Below are positions 1 through 6,192 of a stretch of DNA of 6,192 nucleotides, one piece after another. The notes under the pieces were generated by a model. The model had not been told where the DNA came from, did not search any database, and was given only the letters and a program-made list of their open reading frames with translations. The DNA is from Myxococcales bacterium. GTDB lineage: Bacteria > Myxococcota_A > UBA9160 > JALSIO01. The DNA lies in contig JALSIO010000056.1 of NCBI GenBank assembly GCA_026989995.1, positions 1 to 6,192 on the forward strand. Reading direction: 5' to 3'. Position 1 is the first letter of the stretch; each line of letters opens with the position of its first letter. Both the position numbers and the translations under genes were made by a program.

Positions 1-259
1 AGCGGGCGAGGGCGAGATCCGACCGCAGCCGCTCGAGGAGCGATCCGCCGCACCAGTAGTCCATGTCGTGGCGCTCGCAGCAGGCCCGCCAGCCGTCGTC
101 GGGAAAGAACGAGCAGCCGTCGGTGGAGAAGGGCCGCGGAGGCAGCGCCCCGCGGCGGGCGCGGCACAGCCGCTCCGCCTGGCAGGATGCGTCGCATCCC
201 GGCTCCGCGGCAACCGGAACGGACGAGGACGCGGCGCATCCGAGCGCGAGCGCCGCCAT
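1..259 (-). CDS. Secreted/lipoprotein with phospholipase A2-like motif (partial, C-terminus off the left edge)
   Basis: Reading the - strand from the ATG at 259-257 gives 86 residues open to the window edge. A short hydrophobic stretch ends at Cys8 (context ALALGC), an atypical but acceptable lipobox, followed by a Ser/Ala/Pro linker, so export and lipid anchoring are likely. The mature part has Cys22, 26, 32, 49, 60, 61 and 70. Its core runs from [11 protein letters not shown] (47-57) to [13 protein letters not shown] (60-72). The CC-x2-HD-x2-Y pattern is that of phospholipase A2 catalytic helices: His64 and Asp65 would be the catalytic His and Ca-ligand Asp, Tyr68 the conserved Tyr. The Cys that classical PLA2s carry three residues after the Asp-flanked His is Asp67 here. 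I recognise this as a bacterial PLA2-like family, but activity is unproven. The frame stays open upstream of 259 with Arg-rich residues that would make a better signal-peptide n-region, yet it lacks a GTG or TTG there (only a CTG at 325 and an ATG at 415), so the start is uncertain. Transcribed divergently from xfp. Confidence 0.62.
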   Translation of the reverse strand, partial: MAALALGCAASSSVPVAAEPGCDASCQAERLCRARRGALPPRPFSTDGCSFFPDDGWRACCERHDMDYWCGGSLLERLRSDLALAR

Positions 260-378
260 CAGGACCGCCGTCGACCGGCAGGCGGTGGCCGCCCGCCCGC
301 CCGCTCGCCTATGCTCGACGCGCAGGGCCGAGGGTACGACGCCCTCCGGCCGCCCGTCCCCCCACCCCGAAAGCTCGC

Positions 379-394
379 CGGCGCGTGCGCGCCG
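379..394. promoter_or_regulatory. Dyad symmetry upstream of xfp (possible operator)
   Basis: CGGCGCG and CGCGCCG form perfect 7-bp arms around a TG centre. It lies 9 bases before the xfp ribosome-binding site and 19 before the start codon, a position suited to a repressor site or a small leader hairpin. In DNA this GC-rich, a chance dyad of this size is quite possible, so the assignment is tentative. Confidence 0.22.
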
Positions 395-403
395 AGGTGC
401 TTC

Positions 404-408
404 AGGAG
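404..408 (+). promoter_or_regulatory. xfp ribosome-binding site
   Basis: AGGAG sits 5 bases before the ATG at 414. It decides the start of the phosphoketolase: the same frame stays open upstream to an ATG at 63, but that extension has no family similarity and lies over the lipoprotein gene on the other strand. Confidence 0.7.
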
Positions 409-413
409 CTCGC

Positions 414-2792
414 ATGCCCGCCGCCCCCCACGACGTCCTCGAACGGATCCACCTCTGGTGGCGCGCCGCCAACTACCTCTCCGTGGGGCAGATCTACCTG
501 CTCGAGAACCCGCTCCTCAGGGAGCCCCTCGCCCTCGACCACGTCAAACCGCGCCTGCTCGGGCACTTCGGAACCACCCCCGGCCTGAACCTCGTCTACG
601 CCCACCTGAACCGCCTCATCCGGGACCGGGACCTCGAGCTCCTGTTCGTGACCGGGCCGGGGCACGGCGGGCCCGCCATGATCGCCAACACCTGGCTCGA
701 GGGAACGTACAGCGAGCTCTACCCCGAGGTCTCCCGCGACGAGTCCGGCATGCGGCGGCTCTTCCGCCGCTTCTCCTTTCCGGGTGGCGTCTCGAGCCAT
801 ACGGGGCCCGAGACGCCCGGGTCCATCCACGAGGGGGGCGAGCTCGGCTACTCCCTGGCCCACGCCTTCGGTGCGGTCTTCGACCACCCCAGGCTCGTGG
901 CCGTGTGCGTGGTGGGCGACGGGGAGGCGGAGACGGGGCCGCTGGCCACGAGCTGGCACTCGATCCGCTTCCTCAACCCGGCCCGCGACGGTGCCGTCCT
1001 GCCCGTCCTGCACCTGAACGGGTGGAAGATCGCCAACCCCACGCTTCTGGCGCGGATGGACGACACCGCGCTCGAAGCGCTCTTCCGGGGCTACGGATAC
1101 GCGCCCCGATTCGTGGAGGGCGACGACCCGGCCCGCGTCCACCCCGCCCTGGCGGATGCCCTCGACGCCTGCTTCGACGAGATCGCGGGCATCCAGACAC
1201 GCGCCCGGGACGCAGGCACCGAGGAGCCCCCCGCGTGGCCCCTGCTCGTCCTGCGAACGCCCAAGGGGTGGACCGGTCCGCGGGAGGTCGACGGGCTCCC
1301 GGTGGCAGGGACGTGGCGGTCCCATCAGGTGCCCCTCGCGCACCTCCGGGAAAAGCCCGAACACCTCGAGCTCCTCGAAAAGTGGCTCCGGAGCTACGGG
1401 CCCGAGGAGCTCTTCGACGCGGCCGGCCGGCCGATCCGCGAGATCACCGCGCTCGCGCCCCAGGGTCCCCGCCGGATGGGATCCACCCCCTACGCCAACG
1501 GCGGCACCCTGCTCCACCCGCTCAGGCTTCCGGACTTCCGGGAACACGCCGTGGCGGTGCCCGAGCCCGGGCGGGTGACCGCCGAGGCCACGCGCGTGCT
1601 CGGTCGCTTCCTCCGCGACGTCTTCGTCGAGAACCGGGAGGCCCGGAACTTCCGGCTCTTCGGCCCCGACGAGACCGCCTCGAACCGGCTCGACGCGGTC
1701 TTCGAGGCCACGGACAAGGTCTTCCTCGGGCCGAGCCTCCCGGTGGACGAGCACCTCTCGCCGGACGGGCGCGTGATGGAGGTTCTCTCGGAACACCTCT
1801 GCCAGGGATGGCTCGAGGGCTACCTGCTCACCGGGCGTCACGGCTTCTTCTCCTGCTACGAGGCGTTCGTCCATATCGTGGACTCCATGTTCAACCAGCA
1901 CGCCAAGTGGCTGAAGGTGAGCCGCGAGGTGCCGTGGCGCCGACCCATCGCCTCGCTCAACTACCTCCTGACCTCGCACGTCTGGCGCCAGGACCACAAC
2001 GGATTCTCCCATCAGGACCCGGGCTTCCTGGATGTCGTGGTGAACAAGAAGGCCGACATCATCCGCGTCTACCTCCCGCCCGACGCCAATACGCTCCTCG
2101 TGATCGCCGACAAGTGCCTGCGCTCGCGCGACTTCGTGAACGTGATCGTGGCCGGCAAGCAGCCCCACCCCCAGATCTTCGACCTCCGCGGAGCCATCCG
2201 GCACTGCGAGGCTGGCCTCGGAATCCTGGAGTTCGCCAGCAACGACCGGGACGGCGAGCCCGACGTCGTCCTCGCCTGCGCCGGGGACGTGCCCACCCTC
2301 GAAACCCTGGCCGCGGCCGCCCTGCTCCGGGAGTCGCTTCCGCAGCTGCGGGTCCGGGTGGTCAACGTGGTGGACCTGATGACGCTGCAGCCCCGGAGCG
2401 AGCACCCCCACGGCCTCGACGACCGCGACTTCGACACGCTGTTCACCACCGACCGCCCCATCCTCTTCGCCTTCCACGGCTACCCCTGGCTGATCCACCG
2501 GCTGACCTACCGCCGCCACGGCCACCCGAACCTGCACGTGCGGGGCTACAAGGAGGAGGGGACCACCACGACCCCCTTCGACATGGCCGTGCGAAACGAC
2601 ATCGACCGCTTCCACCTGGTGATGGACGTGATCGACCGGGTCCCGGGGCTGGGCGCACGGGCCGCGTACCTGAAACAGGAGATGCGTGACCGGCTGATCG
2701 ACCACGCGGAGTACATCCGGGAGCACGGCGAGGACCCTCCCTGGGTCCACGACTGGTCGTGGCCCGCGGTCTTCGAGGATCGCGGCCGGTGA
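414..2792 (+). CDS. xfp: Xylulose-5-phosphate/fructose-6-phosphate phosphoketolase
   Basis: Thiamine-diphosphate enzyme of the cytosol that cleaves xylulose-5-P (and usually fructose-6-P) with phosphate to acetyl-P plus glyceraldehyde-3-P or erythrose-4-P. From the ATG at 414 the protein is 792 aa, the usual full length. Visible landmarks: TGPGHGG with His84 near residue 80; [13 protein letters not shown] followed by the family signature EGGELGY (140-146); the ThDP/Mg motif GDGEAETG (168-175) and downstream NGWKIANPT; in the pyrimidine-binding domain, Glu483 in SCYEAF, the expected ThDP-activating Glu; [14 protein letters not shown] with His533; and the C-terminal [12 protein letters not shown] block. 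All key residues appear intact, so the enzyme should be active. The start is set by AGGAG at 404-408. It is first gene of the operon, and its stop overlaps the next start by 4 nt. Substrate preference (X5P only or dual) cannot be read from the sequence. No acetate kinase or phosphotransacetylase gene, the common neighbours, lies in the window. Confidence 0.96.
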   Translation: MPAAPHDVLERIHLWWRAANYLSVGQIYLLENPLLREPLALDHVKPRLLGHFGTTPGLNLVYAHLNRLIRDRDLELLFVTGPGHGGPAMIANTWLEGTYSELYPEVSRDESGMRRLFRRFSFPGGVSSHTGPETPGSIHEGGELGYSLAHAFGAVFDHPRLVAVCVVGDGEAETGPLATSWHSIRFLNPARDGAVLPVLHLNGWKIANPTLLARMDDTALEALFRGYGYAPRFVEGDDPARVHPALADALDACFDEIAGIQTRARDAGTEEPPAWPLLVLRTPKGWTGPREVDGLPVAGTWRSHQVPLAHLREKPEHLELLEKWLRSYGPEELFDAAGRPIREITALAPQGPRRMGSTPYANGGTLLHPLRLPDFREHAVAVPEPGRVTAEATRVLGRFLRDVFVENREARNFRLFGPDETASNRLDAVFEATDKVFLGPSLPVDEHLSPDGRVMEVLSEHLCQGWLEGYLLTGRHGFFSCYEAFVHIVDSMFNQHAKWLKVSREVPWRRPIASLNYLLTSHVWRQDHNGFSHQDPGFLDVVVNKKADIIRVYLPPDANTLLVIADKCLRSRDFVNVIVAGKQPHPQIFDLRGAIRHCEAGLGILEFASNDRDGEPDVVLACAGDVPTLETLAAAALLRESLPQLRVRVVNVVDLMTLQPRSEHPHGLDDRDFDTLFTTDRPILFAFHGYPWLIHRLTYRRHGHPNLHVRGYKEEGTTTTPFDMAVRNDIDRFHLVMDVIDRVPGLGARAAYLKQEMRDRLIDHAEYIREHGEDPPWVHDWSWPAVFEDRGR

Positions 2793-3643
2793 CGGGCGCT
2801 CCGGGCACCGGCGATGCGGCGTGGGCCCCCAGGCGGGCACGGACCGCGGCGGGGGTGCAGGCTGCGACAGGAACGCGGGCCACAGCAGGCGCTCGAACGG
2901 CGGCGGGGGCGCGGGCGGAGCGCGGCTTCGACCCCCGCGGCTTCGCGGCGGCGCTGCTCGACCTCGACGGCGTCATCACCGACACCGCCTCGCTCCACGC
3001 GCGCTGCTGGAAGCGCGCGCTCGACGACTTTCTCGCCCGGTGGTCCGCGCGAACCGGGCGAAGGCTCCGGGCCTTCGACCCGCTCGAGGACTACCTGCGG
3101 CACATCGACGGAAAACCGCGGATCGACGGCGCGCGCGACTTCGCGGCTGCGCGGGGACTCGACCCGACCCTGCCCGAAGTGCGCCGGGACCTCGAAGAGG
3201 TGGCCCGCCGGAAGGACGCGCTCTTCTCCGAGGCCCTTCGGAAGGAGGGCGTGCAGGTCTTCGAGGGATCGGTGCGTTTCCTGCGCTACGTCCGCGCCAA
3301 GGGCCTGCGCACGGCGGTGGTCTCCTCGAGCCACCACGCCGAGGAGATCCTCCGCGCCGCCTCGCTCCTCGAGCTCTTCGACGCCCGGGTCGACGGGCAC
3401 CTGATCGACCGCCTGGGTCTGCCGGGCAAGCCCGCGCCGGACACGTTCCTGCACGCCGCAGCGCGCCTCGCCGTGGAGCCCGGCCGGGCGTTCGTGGCCG
3501 AGGACGCCCTGGCCGGTGTCGAGGCCGGCCGGGCCGGGGGCTTCGGCCTGGTGATCGGCGTGGCCCGGCGGGCCGCGCCGGAGGCGTTGCGGGCCGCGGG
3601 CGCGGACCTCGTGGTCGGGGACCTCGGGGAGCTCGTTCCGTGA
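2789..3643 (+). CDS. pgmB: HAD-superfamily beta-phosphoglucomutase-like protein
   Basis: Predicted to interconvert beta-glucose-1-P and glucose-6-P. The HAD motifs are in order (numbered from the GTG at 2789): motif [12 protein letters not shown] with nucleophile Asp58 and acid/base Asp60; His70, equivalent in spacing to the catalytic-loop His20 of Lactococcus beta-PGM; motif II VVSSS (Ser179-181); motif III Lys214 in GKPAPD; motif IV Glu238-Asp239 in [14 protein letters not shown]. The cap contains FDPLEDY and DGKPRIDG, blocks I associate with HAD proteins that accompany GH65 phosphorylases (for example the mycobacterial Rv3400/Rv3401 pair). At 284 aa it is longer than the roughly 220 aa of classical beta-PGMs; the excess is a 50-residue Ala/Arg/Gly/Thr-rich N-terminus. 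Start: GTG at 2789 overlaps the xfp stop by 4 nt, with GAGG 9 bases upstream; a second in-frame GTG at 2855 would shorten the tail by 22 residues. No ATG is available near the domain. A general sugar phosphatase is the alternative, but the GH65 neighbour favours the mutase. Confidence 0.88.
   Translation: MTGAPGTGDAAWAPRRARTAAGVQAATGTRATAGARTAAGARAERGFDPRGFAAALLDLDGVITDTASLHARCWKRALDDFLARWSARTGRRLRAFDPLEDYLRHIDGKPRIDGARDFAAARGLDPTLPEVRRDLEEVARRKDALFSEALRKEGVQVFEGSVRFLRYVRAKGLRTAVVSSSHHAEEILRAASLLELFDARVDGHLIDRLGLPGKPAPDTFLHAAARLAVEPGRAFVAEDALAGVEAGRAGGFGLVIGVARRAAPEALRAAGADLVVGDLGELVP
3626..3631 (+). promoter_or_regulatory. Ribosome-binding site of the GH65 gene
   Basis: GGGGAG lies inside the end of the HAD gene, 8 bases before the GTG at 3640. 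It supports 3640 over the two adjacent in-frame GTG codons at 3697 and 3700, which have only a weaker GAGG-like sequence close by. Confidence 0.5.
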
Positions 3644-6108
3644 CCGGCTGCGCGGAGCCCGGAAGCTGCCCGCCCACCTGTCCGTGCCTCCGCGAGGTGG
3701 TGAGCCGGCGGCGGCGGCTCACCCTGCCCGAGGAGACCTACCCCGTCGACGAATGGTCGCTGGTGGAGGCCGCCTTCTCCCCGCACTACCTGCCGCAGAC
3801 GGAGACCCTTTTCTGTCTTGCGAACGGCTACCTCGGGATCCGGGCGACCCCCGAGGAGGGAGTTCCCGCCTTCGAGGCCGCCACCTTCCTGAACGGATTC
3901 TACGAGACCTGGCCCATCCCGTACGGCGAAGAGGCCTTCGGACTGCCCCGCACCGGCCAGAGCATGGTGCCGGTCCCGGATGGCACCGTGCTCCGCCTCT
4001 ACGTGGACGACGAACCCTTCCAGCTCCACCGCACGCGCATCCTCGCCTTCGAGCGGCGCCTCGACTTTCGCGCCGGGGTGCTCCTTCGGCGGGTCCGTTT
4101 CGAGACGGGCGCGGGCAAGGAGTTCGAGGTCCGCTCCACCCGGCTCGTCTCCCTCGACGACCGGCACCTCGCGGGGATCTTCTACGAGGTGGAGGTGTGC
4201 CGGGGAGAGGCCGACGTCACCCTCTCCTCGGAGCTGCTGACGCCGGCGGCACGGGCCGCCTCCCTCGAGGCCCGCCAAAGGCCCCCGTGGCCGGATCCCC
4301 GCCGGGGCCGCCGCCTCGGGCCGGACGTCCTCCGGGCCACCGCCCAGCGCGCCCGCAACCTCCGCCTGCTCCTCGAGTTCGAGACCCGCTCGAGCGGGCT
4401 TCCCCTCTCCTGCGCCATGGACCACCGGATCGAATGCGACGCGAGGACCGAGGTCGAGGAGGCGGAGGTGGAGGAGGACCGGGGTCGCGTCGTGGTGCAC
4501 GCGGCACTCCGGCGAGGGCAGTCGCTCCGCGTCGACAAGCTGCTGAGCTACCACCACGAGGCCGGCGCCGATCCCGGCGAGCTCCGCTTCCGGACCCACC
4601 GCACCCTCGACCGTGCGCTTCGGGAGGGCCCCGAGAGCCTCCTCGAAGCCCAGCGGAGGCACGTCGTCGACTTCTTCGATGCCGCCGACGTCCGGATCGA
4701 GGGCGAGCCCGAGGCCCAGCAGGCGGTGCGCTTCGCCCTCTTCCACATCCTGCAGGCCACCGCCCGGACCGAGGGCTTCGGCGTTCCGGCCAAGGGCCTT
4801 TCCGGATCCGGCTACGACGGGCACTACTTCTGGGACGCCGAGATGTACGTGGTGCCCTTCCTCACCTACACCCTTCCCCGCGTCGCCCGCAGCATCCTCC
4901 GCAGGCGCTACGAAGGGCTCGACCTCGCCCGCGAGCGGGCCCGTGAGGTGGGCCAGCGCGGCGCCCTCTTTCCGTGGCGCACCATCGACGGGCGGGAAGC
5001 CTCGGCCAATTTCGCGACCAGTACGGCCCAGTACCACATCGACGCCGACGTGGTCTACGCCCTCGCCCGCCATACCGCCCTCACCGACGACCTCGCCCTG
5101 CTCACCCGGGAGCTGCCGGAGATCGCGGTCGAGACGGCGCGCCTGTGGGAGGACCTCGGCTTCTACTCCGACCGCAGGGGCGGTCGCTTCTGCATCAATG
5201 GGGTGACCGGCCCCGACGAGTACAACACCATCGTCGACAACAACGCCTATACCAACCTCATGGCCCGGGAGAACCTGCTCACGGCGGTGCGGCTGGTCGA
5301 GCTCCTGGCCGAGCACGCCCCGGCGGCATACCGCCAGCTGCGGCGGGCGACCCACCTCCAGGAGGGCGAACCGGAGCGGTGGCGGAGGGCGGCCGAGGCG
5401 ATGTACATCCCCTACGACGAGAAGACGGGTATCCACCTCCAGGACGACGGATTCCTCGAACGCGAACCGTGGGACTTCGATGCGACGCCACCGGAGCACT
5501 ACCCGCTGCTTCTCCACTACCACCCGCTCGTGATCTACCGCCACCAGGTCATCAAGCAGGCGGACCTGGTGATGGCCACCTTCTTGCTCGGAGATCGCTT
5601 CACCGAGGACGAGAAGCGGCGGATCTTCGACACCTACGACCCGCTCACCACGGGCGATTCTTCGCTCTCGAGCTGCATCCAGAGCATCATGGCCTGTGAG
5701 CTCGGCTACGACGAGCGCGCCTACCGCTACTTCGCCGACGCCGCGGTGATGGACCTCGGCGACATCGGGGGAAACGTCCGGGACGGACTGCACATCGCGT
5801 CGCTCGCCGGAACCTGGATGGCGCTCGTCTACGGCTTCGCGGGCCTTCGGGACCGGGACGGGAGGTTGCGCTTCCGGCCGGCGCTGCCGTCGGGGTGGCG
5901 GGGACTCCGCTTCCGGCTCCGGGCCCACGGCGAGCAACTCGAGGTGGAGCTCGCCGAGGGGGTGGTCCGCTACCGGCTTCTCACCGGCGGGCAGCTCGAG
6001 ATCGAGCACGACGGCGAGGTCCTCTCCCTCACCCCGGGAAGACCGGCGGAACGCCCGCTCCCCCCGCGCCCCCGGCCCGCAACCCAGCCGCTCCCGAGTC
6101 GAGTCTGA
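3640..6108 (+). CDS. Glycoside hydrolase family 65 disaccharide phosphorylase
   Basis: Inverting phosphorylase that splits an alpha-glucoside with phosphate to beta-glucose-1-P plus glucose or another acceptor. From GTG 3640 it is 822 aa, slightly above the family's usual 750-800. Order: a Cys-bearing N-terminal tail; a beta-sandwich from about residue 25 to 330 (LANGYLGIR, ETWPIPYGE); a helical barrel from about 345 to 720; a small beta domain; and a Pro/Arg-rich tail. Barrel landmarks: KGLSGSGYDGHYFWDAEMY with Trp398-Asp399; ASANFATSTAQYHIDADVVY; NGVTGPDEYNTIVDNN, where Glu527 aligns with the family's catalytic acid (Glu487 of Lactobacillus brevis maltose phosphorylase); Lys639 in KQAD; and TTGDSSLSSC (670-679), the phosphate-binding loop. 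All expected catalytic features are present. GH65 includes trehalose, maltose, kojibiose, nigerose and glucosylglycerol phosphorylases; motifs visible here do not settle which. No signal peptide, so cytosolic. Its start overlaps the mutase stop by 4 nt, fitting a shared pathway through beta-glucose-1-P. Confidence 0.93.
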   Translation: MTGCAEPGSCPPTCPCLREVVSRRRRLTLPEETYPVDEWSLVEAAFSPHYLPQTETLFCLANGYLGIRATPEEGVPAFEAATFLNGFYETWPIPYGEEAFGLPRTGQSMVPVPDGTVLRLYVDDEPFQLHRTRILAFERRLDFRAGVLLRRVRFETGAGKEFEVRSTRLVSLDDRHLAGIFYEVEVCRGEADVTLSSELLTPAARAASLEARQRPPWPDPRRGRRLGPDVLRATAQRARNLRLLLEFETRSSGLPLSCAMDHRIECDARTEVEEAEVEEDRGRVVVHAALRRGQSLRVDKLLSYHHEAGADPGELRFRTHRTLDRALREGPESLLEAQRRHVVDFFDAADVRIEGEPEAQQAVRFALFHILQATARTEGFGVPAKGLSGSGYDGHYFWDAEMYVVPFLTYTLPRVARSILRRRYEGLDLARERAREVGQRGALFPWRTIDGREASANFATSTAQYHIDADVVYALARHTALTDDLALLTRELPEIAVETARLWEDLGFYSDRRGGRFCINGVTGPDEYNTIVDNNAYTNLMARENLLTAVRLVELLAEHAPAAYRQLRRATHLQEGEPERWRRAAEAMYIPYDEKTGIHLQDDGFLEREPWDFDATPPEHYPLLLHYHPLVIYRHQVIKQADLVMATFLLGDRFTEDEKRRIFDTYDPLTTGDSSLSSCIQSIMACELGYDERAYRYFADAAVMDLGDIGGNVRDGLHIASLAGTWMALVYGFAGLRDRDGRLRFRPALPSGWRGLRFRLRAHGEQLEVELAEGVVRYRLLTGGQLEIEHDGEVLSLTPGRPAERPLPPRPRPATQPLPSRV

Positions 6109-6192
6109 CGGGGCACCGGCCCGGTCGGCGCCCCTCGGGCCGAGACCCGGACCCTGCGCTCAGGGGCGGGAGGATCCCAGTCCGATGCGCCC
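6109..6192. other. Intergenic tail at the right edge
   Basis: Apart from the hairpin, nothing firm is visible. Two readings exist for the last bases: a + strand gene could begin at the ATG at 6185 behind GGGAGG (6168-6173, an 11-base spacing), or a convergent - strand gene could end with the TGA at 6162-6160, with last residues GRIGLGSSRP. Too little sequence remains to choose. Confidence 0.4.
6117..6142 (+). terminator. GC hairpin after the operon (weak terminator candidate)
   Basis: CGGCCCG (6117-6123) and CGGGCCG (6136-6142) pair as a 7-bp stem with a 12-base loop, 8 bases after the GH65 stop. There is no T tract behind it, so intrinsic termination would be inefficient; it may only stabilise the mRNA end or be chance in GC-rich DNA. 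Confidence 0.25.

Larger units (their letters stand above)
260..413. other. Divergent intergenic region
   Basis: This 154-base stretch separates the - strand lipoprotein gene from xfp and must hold the promoters of both if the assigned starts are right. No convincing -35/-10 pair is visible. The only AT-richer hexamer is TATGCT at 310-315, without a -35 match at normal spacing. The region contains three GCCC units (291-302) and a GC dyad at 379-394. Confidence 0.5.

Noticed and set aside
310..315. TATGCT as a -10 element for xfp
   Set aside because: No -35-like hexamer lies 16-18 bases upstream (the sequence there is GC only), so a promoter call is not supported.
63..413. N-terminal extension of 117 residues on the phosphoketolase frame, from an ATG at 63
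   Set aside because: The extension is Arg/Ala/Pro-rich low complexity without family similarity, the total would exceed normal phosphoketolase length, a good AGGAG precedes ATG 414, and the opposite strand carries a motif-bearing gene.
2759..2788. GTG at 2759 as start of the HAD gene
   Set aside because: It would overlap the conserved end of xfp by 34 bases; the GTG at 2789 gives the standard 4-nt overlap with a suitably spaced GAGG.
402..2840. 812-codon reading frame on the - strand opposite xfp
   Set aside because: High GC with strong third-position bias removes stops from the antisense frame. The translation is Val/Glu/Gly/His-rich and contains no recognisable domain, whereas the + strand is an unambiguous phosphoketolase.
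2821..3639. Upstream extension of the GH65 frame across the whole HAD gene, which would give a 1095-residue protein
   Set aside because: It is an Arg/Pro/Gly-rich out-of-frame reading of the HAD coding sequence. GH65 similarity begins only after 3700 and a ribosome-binding site precedes GTG 3640.
3286..6009. 907-codon reading frame on the - strand opposite the mutase and GH65 genes
   Set aside because: Same GC-bias shadow: it mirrors the codons of conserved enzymes, crosses a gene boundary and shows no motif of its own.
1..6192. CRISPR arrays, insertion sequences, tRNA/rRNA genes or attachment sites
   Set aside because: No spaced direct repeats, transposase-like proteins, terminal inverted repeats or tRNA-like folds were seen; the window is almost fully explained by four protein genes.

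Overview
The window is very GC-rich, coding-dense bacterial DNA. It holds a tightly packed carbohydrate operon on the + strand and, at the left edge, the start of a divergent gene on the - strand. A probable lipoprotein signal and a bacterial phospholipase-A2-like domain in the divergent gene fit a high-GC Gram-negative (proteobacteria-like) host. The HAD/GH65 pair, however, also resembles pairs known from actinobacteria, so the host phylum cannot be fixed from this window alone.

Layout. Positions 1-259 (-): N-terminal part of a small Cys-rich exported protein with a PLA2-type CC-x2-HD-x2-Y active-site motif, running off the left edge. Positions 260-413: divergent intergenic region with a short GC dyad and the xfp ribosome-binding site. 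Positions 414-2792 (+): complete xylulose-5-phosphate/fructose-6-phosphate phosphoketolase (792 aa). Positions 2789-3643 (+): HAD-superfamily beta-phosphoglucomutase-like protein. Positions 3640-6108 (+): glycoside hydrolase family 65 disaccharide phosphorylase (822 aa). Positions 6109-6192: short non-coding tail with a weak hairpin and no clear gene.

The three + strand genes overlap by 4 nt at both junctions (GTGA), so they are almost certainly co-transcribed and translationally coupled. The inferred pathway is this: the GH65 enzyme splits an alpha-glucosyl disaccharide (trehalose, maltose, kojibiose or similar) with phosphate to beta-glucose-1-phosphate plus glucose. The mutase turns beta-G1P into glucose-6-phosphate. 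After isomerisation to fructose-6-phosphate, or passage through pentose phosphates, phosphoketolase cleaves it with phosphate to acetyl-phosphate. The operon would therefore link ATP-sparing disaccharide (storage or osmolyte sugar) breakdown directly to acetyl-phosphate. The enzyme families are clear; the sugar substrate and direction of flux are not decided by the sequence.
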